64,000 nt of DNA from assembly GCA_002591725.1 (NCBI GenBank), contig NJAL01000003.1:1-64000 (forward strand), given 5' to 3'. Positions 54,458 to 64,000 of the stretch are shown piece after piece. The notes below the pieces were generated by a model. It searched no databases. It had not been told where the DNA came from and was given only the letters and a program-made list of their open reading frames with translations. The first letter of the stretch is position 1. The number at the start of each line of letters is the position of its first letter. A program made the translations under genes and the position numbers. The DNA is from Candidatus Didemnitutus mandela (GTDB lineage: Bacteria > Verrucomicrobiota > Verrucomicrobiia > Opitutales > Opitutaceae).

Positions 54458-57400
54458 TGAAACGCAAATTCAAACATCCCGCCCCCTCCCAACGTGAGCT
54501 CACCGGCCCCCGTTATTGGCGCAGTCTTGACGAACTCGCGGAAACGCCTGCCTTCCGTGAACAGCTCGCCCGGGAATTCCCTGAAGGTTCATCTTTGACC
54601 GAAGGTGTTGATCGCCGGATTTTTCTCAAGATTATGGCCGCGTCTTTCGCACTCGGCGGCCTTGGCCTTGCTGGTTGCCGTCGTCCGGAGACGAAGATTC
54701 TGCCTTACGGTAAGTCCGTCGAATACATCATTCCCGGCCTTCCGCTCTATTACGCTACAGCGATGTCATTGCGCAAATCAGCCATCCCGCTGTTGGCGGA
54801 GACGCACCAAGGTCGCCCGACCAAGATTGAAGGTAACCCAACCTACACTCCGCTTGGTGGCGCCACGTCTGTTTTCGCCCAAGCCTCTGTTCTCGACCTC
54901 TATGATCCGGAGCGCGCTCGTGAGCACACAAAGGGTAGCCAGGTGCTGGACAGTACTGCCGTTAACGATCTGCTCCCAAAAATTCGCCAACAACACAGTG
55001 CCAATGGCGGACGAAGCCTTGCGTTTCTCGCCGATACTTCCGCTTCGCCAACCCGCTCTCGGTTGGTGGCGAGCATTCGCAAACAGTTTCCTCAGGCGAT
55101 CTGGGCTGAATACGAGCCCATCCAAGACGAAGTTCCTGCTGAGGCGATCTCCGCCTCCTTTGGCCGCCCGGTAAAACCTCTCTACCGTTTTTCGAAAGCG
55201 AAGTGCATAATCTCGCTCGATTCCGATTTCCTCCAAGCTGAGGCTGGCGCCCCCATCTACGCTCGCGATTTCTCGAAAGGTCGCCGCGCGGAAAAACCCG
55301 GCGATGAGATGAACCGCCTCTACGTTGCCGAGAGCGGTTTCACGATCACGGGCAGCATGGCGGATCATCGCCTGCGTGTTTCTAGCAGTCACGTTCAGGC
55401 TTTCGCTGCCGCACTTGCCGGAAAGATCCTTTGTTCAAGCGAATTTGCTTCGCTCGCGGCTGGTCTTGAGGATGACACTTTGGCTTGGATCGACGAATGT
55501 GCTAAGGATCTCGCGGCACATGCGGGCAAATCGCTTGTGCTCGCGGGTGCTCATCAGACGCCGGCGGTCCACGTGATCGTCAATGCGATCAACGCTAAGC
55601 TCGGCAACCTTGGCAAGACGGTCGATTATGTGGCGCTCCCCGAGGAAGCGACTCCGGCCTCGATTTCGGATCTTGCTGGTGTCATCAACGCCGGAGCAGT
55701 TGACACGCTAATCGTCATTAACGGCAACCCGGCCTACAATGCACCGGCCGATCTAAATTTCCCCGCTCTTCTGAAAAAGATACCGTCCGTGATCCGCTAT
55801 GGCTATCACATCGACGAAACCTCCGAGTTGGCTGGCGTGCAGCTCGCTGCGACGCACTATCTCGAATCGTGGGGCGATGCCCGCACGGTCGACGGTACGA
55901 TCGTTGCGATCCAGCCAATGATCCTTCCGCTCTTTGATGGTCTGATGGAAGTTGAGCTGTTGGCCCGTCTTGCAGGCGAAGCGAAGACTGGTGCCTACGA
56001 ACAGGTTTTTGCCACGATCGGCTCCATCACTGGCGGCGGCCAGAAATCTTTTAATAAGTTTCTCCACGACGGAGTGCTCGCCGGCTCGGAATACAAGCTG
56101 GTTTCGGTTTCGTTCAACCCCAATGCAGGCAGCAGCGTGATCGGATCGACGAAATCTTCCGTTACTGTGACGGAAGAACAGGTCGAGGTGCGTTTCGCGC
56201 CCGATTTGAAGATTGACGATGGTCGCTTTGCTTCTAACGGCTGGCTGCAGGAATTGCCAGAATCGATCACCAAACTGGCTTGGGACAACGCAATTCTTGT
56301 AAGTCCGCGTCTTGCCAAAAGACTAGGCGTCGTGCCCGATAGCGTCAAGCTCCAGGTTGCCAGAAAAGATCTTTCCGAGAATTTTAATTACAAAGAAATT
56401 GCCTATATCGCCGAAATTACTGTTGGCGATCGCAAAATTTCTGGTCCGATCCACATCCAGCCGGGTCTCGCCAATTATACCGTGATCGTTCCACTCGGCT
56501 ACGGCCGTAAGTGTGCCGGTCATGTAGGCACCGATATTGGTTTTAGCGCTTATCCGCTGCGCACGACAGGGGCGATGGGGTTCGTCACCGGTGCCAAAAT
56601 CACGGTGAGTGGTGAGCGCAAAAGCATCGCAACTACTCAGGAACACTGGTCGATGGAAGGCCGCGGTATCGTTCGCGAAGCTAACCTCGAGGAATTCGAC
56701 GAGAATCCGAACTTCGTAAAAGAAATCGGTATAGAGGCGGAAACGCCCCCGATCTTGGGCCCGGAAAGCGCTAAGCGGCCTGACGAAACTGAAGCGACCT
56801 ATCTGGCGCGCATCCATGGGGGAAATCCGAGTCTCACGCAAAAGTTCCCGCCGCGTGGCAACTCGCTTTACGAAACGCCGAACTTCGACGGCATCCATCA
56901 ATGGGGCATGTCGATTGATCTCAACACCTGCATCGGCTGCAACACCTGTGTGATTGCCTGCCAGGCGGAAAACAACATTCCGATCGTCGGTCGCGAGCAA
57001 GTGAAGCGTGGTCGCGAGATGCATTGGATTCGTCTCGATCGTTATTACTCGGATGGTCGGATCGATTCCGAGGCTTTTGGTGCCGAGGGCAATCGCGAGA
57101 TTCCGGAGGATCCTCAGGCGGTCGTCCAGCCGATGACATGCCAGCATTGCGAACTCGCACCCTGCGAAACTGTTTGTCCGGTCAACGCGACCGTCCACGA
57201 TGACGAAGGCCTGAATGTGATGGCTTACAACCGTTGCATCGGTACCCGTTACTGTGCCAATAACTGCCCCTATAAGGTTCGACGGTTTAACTATTTCGAT
57301 TGGAACAAACGTGCTACCGATGATCTTTACATGGGCCCGCTTGGTCACCAAAAGGAAATGCCCGAGCTAATCAAGATGGTGAAGAACCCGGACGTGACCG

Positions 57401-57836
57401 TGCGCATGCGCGGCGTTATGGAAAAGTGTACCTACTGCGTGCAGCGCATCCAGCAAGCGAAGATCGCCCAACTCCGCAAAGCCGGACCCTCGGGTAACGT
57501 CGAAGTTCCGGACGGCACCTTTACGACTGCCTGTGCCCAGTCTTGTCCGACTGAATCCATTGTTTTCGGTAACATCAAGGATCCGGACAGCCAAGTGGCG
57601 AAGCTCAAGGCTCAGCCGCGCGGTTACGCGGTGCTGGGTTACTTGAATGTTCGTCCCCGCACAACTTACCTCGGTAAACTCCGAAATCCCAACCCGAAGA
57701 TGCCTGACTACAAAAAGCTCCCGCTTAGCCGCGTCGAACAAAACAAGAAGAACCATCCGACGCACAGCGACGGAGCCGCTGAAGACTACGAAGCCAAAGC
57801 GGAAAAACATGAAACTGCTCGCGCAGAAAAACCCTA

Positions 57837-57837
<1 letters not shown>
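54457..57837 (+). CDS. actB: Alternative complex III iron-sulfur/molybdopterin-like subunit
   Basis: The large periplasmic subunit, a fusion of a molybdopterin-oxidoreductase-like part (B1, which in ACIII carries no molybdenum) and a ferredoxin-like part (B2). The product is 1126 residues. A twin-arginine sequence [13 protein letters not shown] (Arg53-Arg54) is followed by a hydrophobic core and LAGC (Cys74), so it is probably exported folded by Tat and lipidated. Fe-S cysteine motifs in the C-terminal third include CIGCNTC (from 825), [14 protein letters not shown] (from 895), [12 protein letters not shown] (from 927) and CTYC (991), plus CAQSCP (from about 1026). The ATG overlaps the actA stop and the end overlaps actC by one base. 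Confidence 0.96.
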
Positions 57838-59309
<1,472 letters not shown>

Positions 59310-59313
59310 AAAG

Positions 59314-59844
59314 ATGAAAACGACTTACGGACTTCTGGCCACCTTCGATACTACGCCCGCGCTCTACCATGCGTGCGAGCACGTGCGCGATGCTGGCTTC
59401 AAAAAATGGGATGCGATCACGCCATTCCCCGTCCATGGCCTCGATGTCGCGATGGGCATGCCGCGTTCGAAGCTTCCCCGGGCATCTTTGTGCGGAGGGA
59501 TCACCGGTTTTTGCACTGGTATCTCGCTGATTTGGTTTACCGGTGCGTTTGACTACAAGCTTATGGTCGGTGGTAAGCCGTTCTTTTCGCCGCTCTTTGC
59601 CTTCCCAGTGAGCTATGAGCTTACGATTCTCTTCACGGCCTTCGCGAGCATTATTGGAATGTTCGTGCTCAACCGTCTTCCCATGCACTACCACCCGGTG
59701 CAAAAAGCCCCGCAGTTTATGCGACTGTTGGATGATCGTTTTCATATCGTGATCGAAGCGACTGACCCAAAATTCAATGCCCACGAGGTCCGCGATTTCT
59801 TTGCGAAAATAAATGGCAAGGATATTGTCGAACTAGAGCAATAA
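59314..59844 (+). CDS. actD: Alternative complex III subunit ActD
   Basis: A small membrane subunit with two helices and an N-terminal domain, recognised by DUF3341-like features: MKTTYGLLATFDTTPALYHA, the FPVHGLDVAMGMPRSKLPR segment, and two helices around residues 60-80 and 100-125. The length, 176 residues, fits. The ATG at 59314 is four bases past the actC stop; an upstream open extension in this frame overlaps actC and is rejected. Its neighbours fix its role. Confidence 0.93.
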   Translation: MKTTYGLLATFDTTPALYHACEHVRDAGFKKWDAITPFPVHGLDVAMGMPRSKLPRASLCGGITGFCTGISLIWFTGAFDYKLMVGGKPFFSPLFAFPVSYELTILFTAFASIIGMFVLNRLPMHYHPVQKAPQFMRLLDDRFHIVIEATDPKFNAHEVRDFFAKINGKDIVELEQ

Positions 59845-59845
59845 A

Positions 59846-60484
59846 ATGCGCTATGCCTACTACACGCTTGCGTTCTTCTGTTTGCTCGTGATTTCGGTCA
59901 TGGGATTCCGTGGCCTCCTCAGCGATAAACCGCCAATCATTGTTTTCCCGGACATGGACTTCCAGTCCAAATACAAACCGCAGATGGAGTCGAAATTCTT
60001 TGCAGATGGCTGCGCCGACCGCATGCCCGTGCCTGGTACCATTCCATTCGGCCGTTCAACCGAAGTCAACGATCCAGATTTTCTCCGTACCGACGATCGT
60101 ATTTATCAGGGTAAGGAACCCGACGGCTCCTTTTCCCGTGGCTTTCCAGTCTCGGTGACAAAAGAGATGATTTTCCGAGGGCAGAATCGCTTCAACATCT
60201 ACTGCCGCCCGTGCCACGGTGCACTAGGTGACGGCATGGGCATCACCAAATCCTATGGCATGGTTGCAACGCCGAGCTACCACGACGATCGCCTGCGACG
60301 GATGGCAGAGGGCGAGATTTTCAACACTATTACCCATGGCAAGAATACAATGATGCCTTATGCCGATAAATTGTCGCCGGAAGACCGCTGGGCTGTTATC
60401 GCTTACGTGCGCGCTTTGCAGCGCGCTCAACACGCCAGTATCGACGATGTGCCGCGAGAGCACCGGGGAGGGAATTTGAAGTAA
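59846..60484 (+). CDS. actE: Alternative complex III monohaem cytochrome c subunit
   Basis: A periplasmic monohaem cytochrome c anchored by one N-terminal helix. The product is 212 residues with a single haem site CRPCH at 120-124 and a downstream methionine in MMPYADKLSPEDRW as likely axial ligand. It begins one base after the actD stop. The pattern 'iYCrpCHG..GdG' is typical of ActE. Confidence 0.95.
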   Translation: MRYAYYTLAFFCLLVISVMGFRGLLSDKPPIIVFPDMDFQSKYKPQMESKFFADGCADRMPVPGTIPFGRSTEVNDPDFLRTDDRIYQGKEPDGSFSRGFPVSVTKEMIFRGQNRFNIYCRPCHGALGDGMGITKSYGMVATPSYHDDRLRRMAEGEIFNTITHGKNTMMPYADKLSPEDRWAVIAYVRALQRAQHASIDDVPREHRGGNLK

Positions 60485-60485
60485 A

Positions 60486-61763
60486 ATGAGTACCACTTCT
60501 GGCACCTCGGCTCCAACCGCCAGCAATTCCGCAGGCAAAGCTCTTGCGATCGGCTTCTTCGGCCTCGTCTTGACGGCGTTTGGTTTCCTTTTTATGCCCG
60601 CGAAAAACGTCGCTTTGTCCTACCTTGTGGGTGTCATCTACTGGACGGCCACTGCGATCGGCATGCTGATGCTGGTGATGATTCATCATATTTTTGACGC
60701 CGGCTGGTCTGTGGTTCCGCGCCGCCAATTAGAACATGGACTTACTGCTTTTAAATGGCTTTTTGTCCTTTTTGTTCCATTGCTGGTTTCGGTTTTTGTG
60801 AAGCCGGGCTTGATCTGGCCGTGGATGAATCCAGCGCACAAGCTTCACGAAAGTCTGACCGTTGGCAACGACATACTCTACGTGAAAAAGTCTAGTTTCC
60901 TCAATGTCCGTATGTTCGTCGGCCTGACCGTGGTTTTCTACGGCATCTGGATTTTCCTTTCCTACTTGCTTCGCTCCGCCTCTTTCGCACAGGACAAGGA
61001 CGGCTCTTTCAAGTGGACCATCCGCTGCCGCAAGATCGCTGCTGCTGGCATCCCGCTTACTGCTCTTTCTCTCACGGGCGGGGCGATTTTCTGGATGAAG
61101 AGCCTCGAGTATCACTGGTTTTCCACGATGTATGGCGTTTGGTTCTTTGCCAATTGTATGCGTGGTGCGCTTTGCGTACTGATGTTCATTCTTATATGGT
61201 CTTGGCACCGTGGCGACCTGAGGGGTGCGCTCAACACCAACCATTGGCATTGTATCGGCACGCTTACTCATGCTTTCTCGATTTTCTGGGCCTACGTTAC
61301 TTTTTCACAATACTTCCTGATCTGGAACGCTAACGTTCCTGAAGAAACCTTCTGGTATAACCTGCGCGAAATTAACAACAGCAATGGAGAACCCAATCAA
61401 TGGAAGTGGGTGGGGTTCGTGATCCTCTTCGGACATTTTTTCTTTCCTTTTCTCTATCTCCTCAGTTACCGATTGAAGAGCACGTGGACCGGCTTGCTCC
61501 CCATCTGCATCAGCATTGGTCTCACCACCCTTATTGATCTTTGTTATAACGTGCTTCCCACCATCAAAGATGCTCATGGTGACCCACTGCCTTTCTTCTC
61601 GCTGAATCTCCTGTGGGTTACCTCGTCCTTGGTAGGTACCGGCGGCATTTTTTTCTGGGCATTTCTTTGCAGCTACGCTTCCGGTGCTGCGAAACTTATC
61701 CCGATTCGCGATCCACGTATTAAAGAGTCGCTCTCTTTCCACCCAGCTGCCACGAACTCATGA
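60486..61763 (+). CDS. actF: Alternative complex III membrane subunit ActF
   Basis: The second NrfD-like membrane subunit, about ten helices, 425 residues. Helices occur regularly from residue 20 onward, and the region YWTATAIGMLMLVMIHHIFD with conserved charged residues in the membrane is typical. It begins one base after the actE stop. Together with ActC it would form the membrane part of ACIII. Confidence 0.95.
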   Translation: MSTTSGTSAPTASNSAGKALAIGFFGLVLTAFGFLFMPAKNVALSYLVGVIYWTATAIGMLMLVMIHHIFDAGWSVVPRRQLEHGLTAFKWLFVLFVPLLVSVFVKPGLIWPWMNPAHKLHESLTVGNDILYVKKSSFLNVRMFVGLTVVFYGIWIFLSYLLRSASFAQDKDGSFKWTIRCRKIAAAGIPLTALSLTGGAIFWMKSLEYHWFSTMYGVWFFANCMRGALCVLMFILIWSWHRGDLRGALNTNHWHCIGTLTHAFSIFWAYVTFSQYFLIWNANVPEETFWYNLREINNSNGEPNQWKWVGFVILFGHFFFPFLYLLSYRLKSTWTGLLPICISIGLTTLIDLCYNVLPTIKDAHGDPLPFFSLNLLWVTSSLVGTGGIFFWAFLCSYASGAAKLIPIRDPRIKESLSFHPAATNS

Positions 61764-61766
61764 ATC

Positions 61767-62135
61767 ATGAATCCGCAACGTACGCCGGTCTTTACGACAG
61801 TGATCGTGATCCTTAGTGTACTATTCTTCGGCTGGCTGGTCAATAAGTCCTACCACCCGACTCCAAAGGGCTTTGCTACCGTGACTGCCGATCCGGCCGA
61901 TTTCTCTGAGGACCAACGCTGGAAACTAACGGCCGAAGGTCGAGCACAGCACCTCACTGAAATGCAACAGAAAGAAGAAGTCGAGGCTACCACTTACAGT
62001 TGGGTAGACCAGCCAGCCGGTGTTGTTCATATTCCCATTGACCGGGCTATCGAATTGACCGCGCATGATCTTTTGCTCAAAAAAAATAATGAACGCCACG
62101 GCAACAAACCTGCGTGCGGAACAGCAAAAGATTGA
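61767..62135 (+). CDS. Small single-helix membrane protein between actF and the CcoN-like gene
   Basis: A 122-residue protein with one N-terminal membrane helix (about residues 10-26, TVIVILSVLFFGWLVNK) and a soluble acidic domain. It is not one of the standard named act subunits that I recognise. It starts three bases after the actF stop and overlaps the CcoN-like gene by 47 bases, so it belongs to the operon and probably to the respiratory assembly. The C-terminal part is in the overlap and may be less constrained. Confidence 0.8.
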   Translation: MNPQRTPVFTTVIVILSVLFFGWLVNKSYHPTPKGFATVTADPADFSEDQRWKLTAEGRAQHLTEMQQKEEVEATTYSWVDQPAGVVHIPIDRAIELTAHDLLLKKNNERHGNKPACGTAKD

Positions 62136-63537
62136 CCGTTCGCTTTTCGGACCGACCTTGCTACTTCTTGGTTCAGCCCTCGCTTGGCTGATCCTTGGTG
62201 ACATCGCCCAGCTGTTTAGCTCGATCCAGCTGCACACCCCGTCTTTTCTGGCTGGTTGGGAGTGGACTACCCATGGTCGCCTCGCTCCGGTTGGACGCGA
62301 TGCTTTCGTTTACGGCTGGGGCATGAATGTCGCCTGTGCCTTCTCCTTCTGGTTGATGGCTCGTCTTTCCGCTACCACGTTGCGGCATGGCGGCTGGCCT
62401 TATGTGGCCACGTTTTTCTGGAATTTCGGACTTACTCTTGGATTGATCGGCATCCTGAATGGAGCTAGTACGTCCTTTGGCCTTTTCGAAATGCCACGAT
62501 TTGTGGTGTTATTGCTTTTCAGCTCCTACCTATTGCTCGCTGTGTGGTGCGTCACGACGTTTAGCGTGCGCAATACAGAAAACGTATTTGCCTCGCAATG
62601 GTATTTGCTTGGCGCGGCGTTTTGGTTTCCATGGCTCTTTCTCGCAGCAGCCCTCATGTTGGTCGAGCAGCCGGTTCAAGGCACTGTTCAAGCCGTGGTC
62701 AATTCCTGGTATTTGAATGGTATCTATAGCCTTTTTTTTGTCCAGCTTGCGCTTGCTGCGATCTATTACTTCTTGCCGAAGATCCTTGGTAAGGCGATCT
62801 ACTATTACCACATGGCTCCGATCGGTTTCTGGTGGTTCGCGATTTGTTCGGCTTTTTCCGGCGGCACCCGTCTGCTTGGTGGCCCTGTCCCAGTGTGGGT
62901 CTCTACGCTCGGTACGGCGGCAAACTTCACGATCATTCCCGCCATTATCATCATCAGCGTGAACATTTTTGGCACGCTTGCGGGCGATCGCAGTAAGGCC
63001 AAAGGAAGTACCACGATGAAGTTCATTTACCTTAGCGTCGCTGGCTTTTTGGGCGTCGCTATTCTTAACTTTCTTCTCTCGCTTCGCGATTTTGCTTCCA
63101 TCGTGCAGTTTACCATACTGCCCGAATTTCGCGACTGGCTAACGATGTATGGCTGCTTCTCCACAGCGATGTTTGCTGCAGCCTACTTCTTCCTCCCACG
63201 CCTTACAGGGCTTTCGTGGCGATCGGTGACGTTGATTAAGATCCATTATTATGCAGTTATTGCCGGCTTTATTTTGATGGCGTTTTCCGGCTTCTACGGT
63301 GGCTGGATCCAAGGTGGCCTGCTCAACGCGCCCAGCCAATCGTTTACGGAGATATCTCAACAGATGTCGCCTTGGTTCTTAATTCAGACGATTGCGCGCG
63401 TGGCTTTGATCGTCGGCCACATCGCTTTCTTCATTAATTTTTCCTGGCTAGTTTGTCCGGTTAACTCCCGCGGCACCACGGCTGCCGCTGTCGAGAATCC
63501 TTCTATTCTCGAAACTTCTGCAGGAGATCGCGCATGA
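62089..63537 (+). CDS. CcoN-like haem-copper oxidase homologue lacking the cofactor histidines
   Basis: A 482-residue membrane protein that aligns along its length with cbb3 oxidase subunit I. For example, SWYLNGIYSLFFVQLALAAI and AIYYYHMAPIGFWWFAIC fall on the helices that carry the CuB site, and RDWLTMYGCFSTAMFAAAY on the haem helix. At every expected ligand the histidine is missing: the low-spin haem His (P-L-H) is Gly69, the first CuB His is Asn210, the His-His pair is Thr260-Arg261, and the His-x-His pair of the haem helix falls at about Arg348/Trp350. The ATG at 62089 is chosen; it overlaps the preceding gene by 47 bases. The alignment was made by eye. Confidence 0.85.
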   Translation: MNATATNLRAEQQKIDRSLFGPTLLLLGSALAWLILGDIAQLFSSIQLHTPSFLAGWEWTTHGRLAPVGRDAFVYGWGMNVACAFSFWLMARLSATTLRHGGWPYVATFFWNFGLTLGLIGILNGASTSFGLFEMPRFVVLLLFSSYLLLAVWCVTTFSVRNTENVFASQWYLLGAAFWFPWLFLAAALMLVEQPVQGTVQAVVNSWYLNGIYSLFFVQLALAAIYYFLPKILGKAIYYYHMAPIGFWWFAICSAFSGGTRLLGGPVPVWVSTLGTAANFTIIPAIIIISVNIFGTLAGDRSKAKGSTTMKFIYLSVAGFLGVAILNFLLSLRDFASIVQFTILPEFRDWLTMYGCFSTAMFAAAYFFLPRLTGLSWRSVTLIKIHYYAVIAGFILMAFSGFYGGWIQGGLLNAPSQSFTEISQQMSPWFLIQTIARVALIVGHIAFFINFSWLVCPVNSRGTTAAAVENPSILETSAGDRA

Positions 63538-64000
63538 AAAGCGGTTTGCTCATTTTTCTAGGTGCTCTTGGCGTTGCGGTTATTTCTTGGAGTGGCGTGG
63601 TTCTCATGGCCCAGCGTCAATATGGGGCCCTGACTCAATTCAAGGATCCGGCGGAAGAAGCGCTCTATCCGCTTCCGCTCAGCGGTATCGCAGCCCAAGG
63701 TGCAATGGTTTACAAGGATCTTGGTTGCGCTTCCTGCCACACGCAGCAAGTTCGCCGAGCTGGCATCGGTGGCGACATCGAGCGGGGTTGGGGCACGCGG
63801 CAGAGCGTTGCTCGCGATTACATTCGTGAAACCACAGCCCAACTGGGATCCATTCGGGTCGGTCCTGACTTACGTAATCTTGCCGATCGGAGTTACGCGA
63901 CCGATGAATATCTCTTTAACTTGCTGTATGCTCCGGAAAGCGTTGCCTCTCATGCGGCTATGCCGGCCTATCGCTTCCTCTTCGAGGTGCGCCCAATCAC
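63534..64000 (+). CDS. CcoO-like monohaem cytochrome c (partial, runs off the window)
   Basis: Start of a CcoO/FixO-type membrane-anchored cytochrome c. The ATG overlaps the CcoN-like stop by four bases (ATGA). Visible are one N-terminal helix (residues 4-25), the haem site CASCH at 65-69 in YKDLGCASCHTQQVR, a VGPDLRNL segment and the likely axial methionine in AAMPAYRF. The last 155 residues in the window end without a stop. In true cbb3 oxidases CcoO passes electrons to CcoN; here its partner appears to lack cofactors, so it may act as an electron relay only. Confidence 0.9.
   Translation, partial: MKSGLLIFLGALGVAVISWSGVVLMAQRQYGALTQFKDPAEEALYPLPLSGIAAQGAMVYKDLGCASCHTQQVRRAGIGGDIERGWGTRQSVARDYIRETTAQLGSIRVGPDLRNLADRSYATDEYLFNLLYAPESVASHAAMPAYRFLFEVRPI

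Noticed and set aside
56323-57351. 342-codon open frame on the minus strand
   Set aside because: Antisense shadow of actB; composition mirrors the real gene and no motif is present.

Overview
This window looks like part of the chromosome of a genome-reduced bacterium of the Verrucomicrobiota, most likely family Opitutaceae. The family assignment is an inference from gene content: an alternative complex III cluster, glutamine synthetase III, a SUI1-type factor, and the remains of gliding-type ABC exporter and CHASE2-cyclase genes. The most striking property is low coding density. My intact genes add up to about 27 kb, roughly 42 % of the window. Much of the remainder is recognisably dead: homology blocks that hop between frames, carry stops and have lost their ends. 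This is the pattern of a host-restricted symbiont in an active phase of genome erosion, as reported for Opitutaceae symbionts of ascidians. No tRNA, rRNA, CRISPR array or intact insertion sequence was found.

Layout. 1-3.5 kb: rpiB in eroded DNA. 3.5-10.65 kb: minus-strand sucA-sucB-lpdA operon (2-oxoglutarate dehydrogenase), then two small plus-strand genes (one a SUI1/YciH factor), then metF on the minus strand. 10.9-14.5 kb: a dead ABC export operon (ATPase, GldF-like, GldG-like, DUF4340-like). 15.7-16.8 kb: an LptF/G permease broken by three frameshifts. 16.9-21.2 kb: a dead lipid A aminoarabinose locus (ArnT, ArnB and ArnA-dehydrogenase-like). 22.7-26.6 kb: SRP RNA, dnaX with an A10 slippery tract, and glutamine synthetase III. 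26.6-32.7 kb: eroded DNA with an O-antigen-ligase-like remnant, a FecR-like remnant and a CHASE2 adenylate cyclase pseudogene. 32.7-35.3 kb: sodA, tadA, infA and xerD, all intact. 35.4-43.7 kb: eroded DNA with an MFS transporter, a purine nucleoside phosphorylase, and a xylose locus (xylA, GPH symporter, divergent LacI regulator), plus a cluster of perfect hairpins. 43.8-44.4 kb: intact aroK followed by a dead queG. 45.7-48.6 kb: intact dTDP-L-rhamnose operon (epimerase/reductase, rfbB, rfbA). 49-53.4 kb: dead nucleotide-sugar epimerases, a GT2 glycosyltransferase and a LolD-type ABC ATPase. 53.8 kb to the end: an intact operon actABCDEF, a small membrane protein gene, a CcoN-like gene and a CcoO-like gene that runs off the window.

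How it fits together. What survives is core metabolism and respiration: the TCA cycle, alternative complex III, ammonia assimilation, one-carbon and shikimate metabolism, oxidative defence, replication and translation. What has died is mostly environmental: sugar uptake and catabolism, purine salvage, cyclic-nucleotide signalling, export, and decoration or transport of lipopolysaccharide. Two features deserve most attention. The CcoN-like protein beside complex III appears to lack all six haem and copper histidines of a real cbb3 oxidase. In dnaX, an A10 run separates a short product from an in-register C-terminal extension in the -1 frame.
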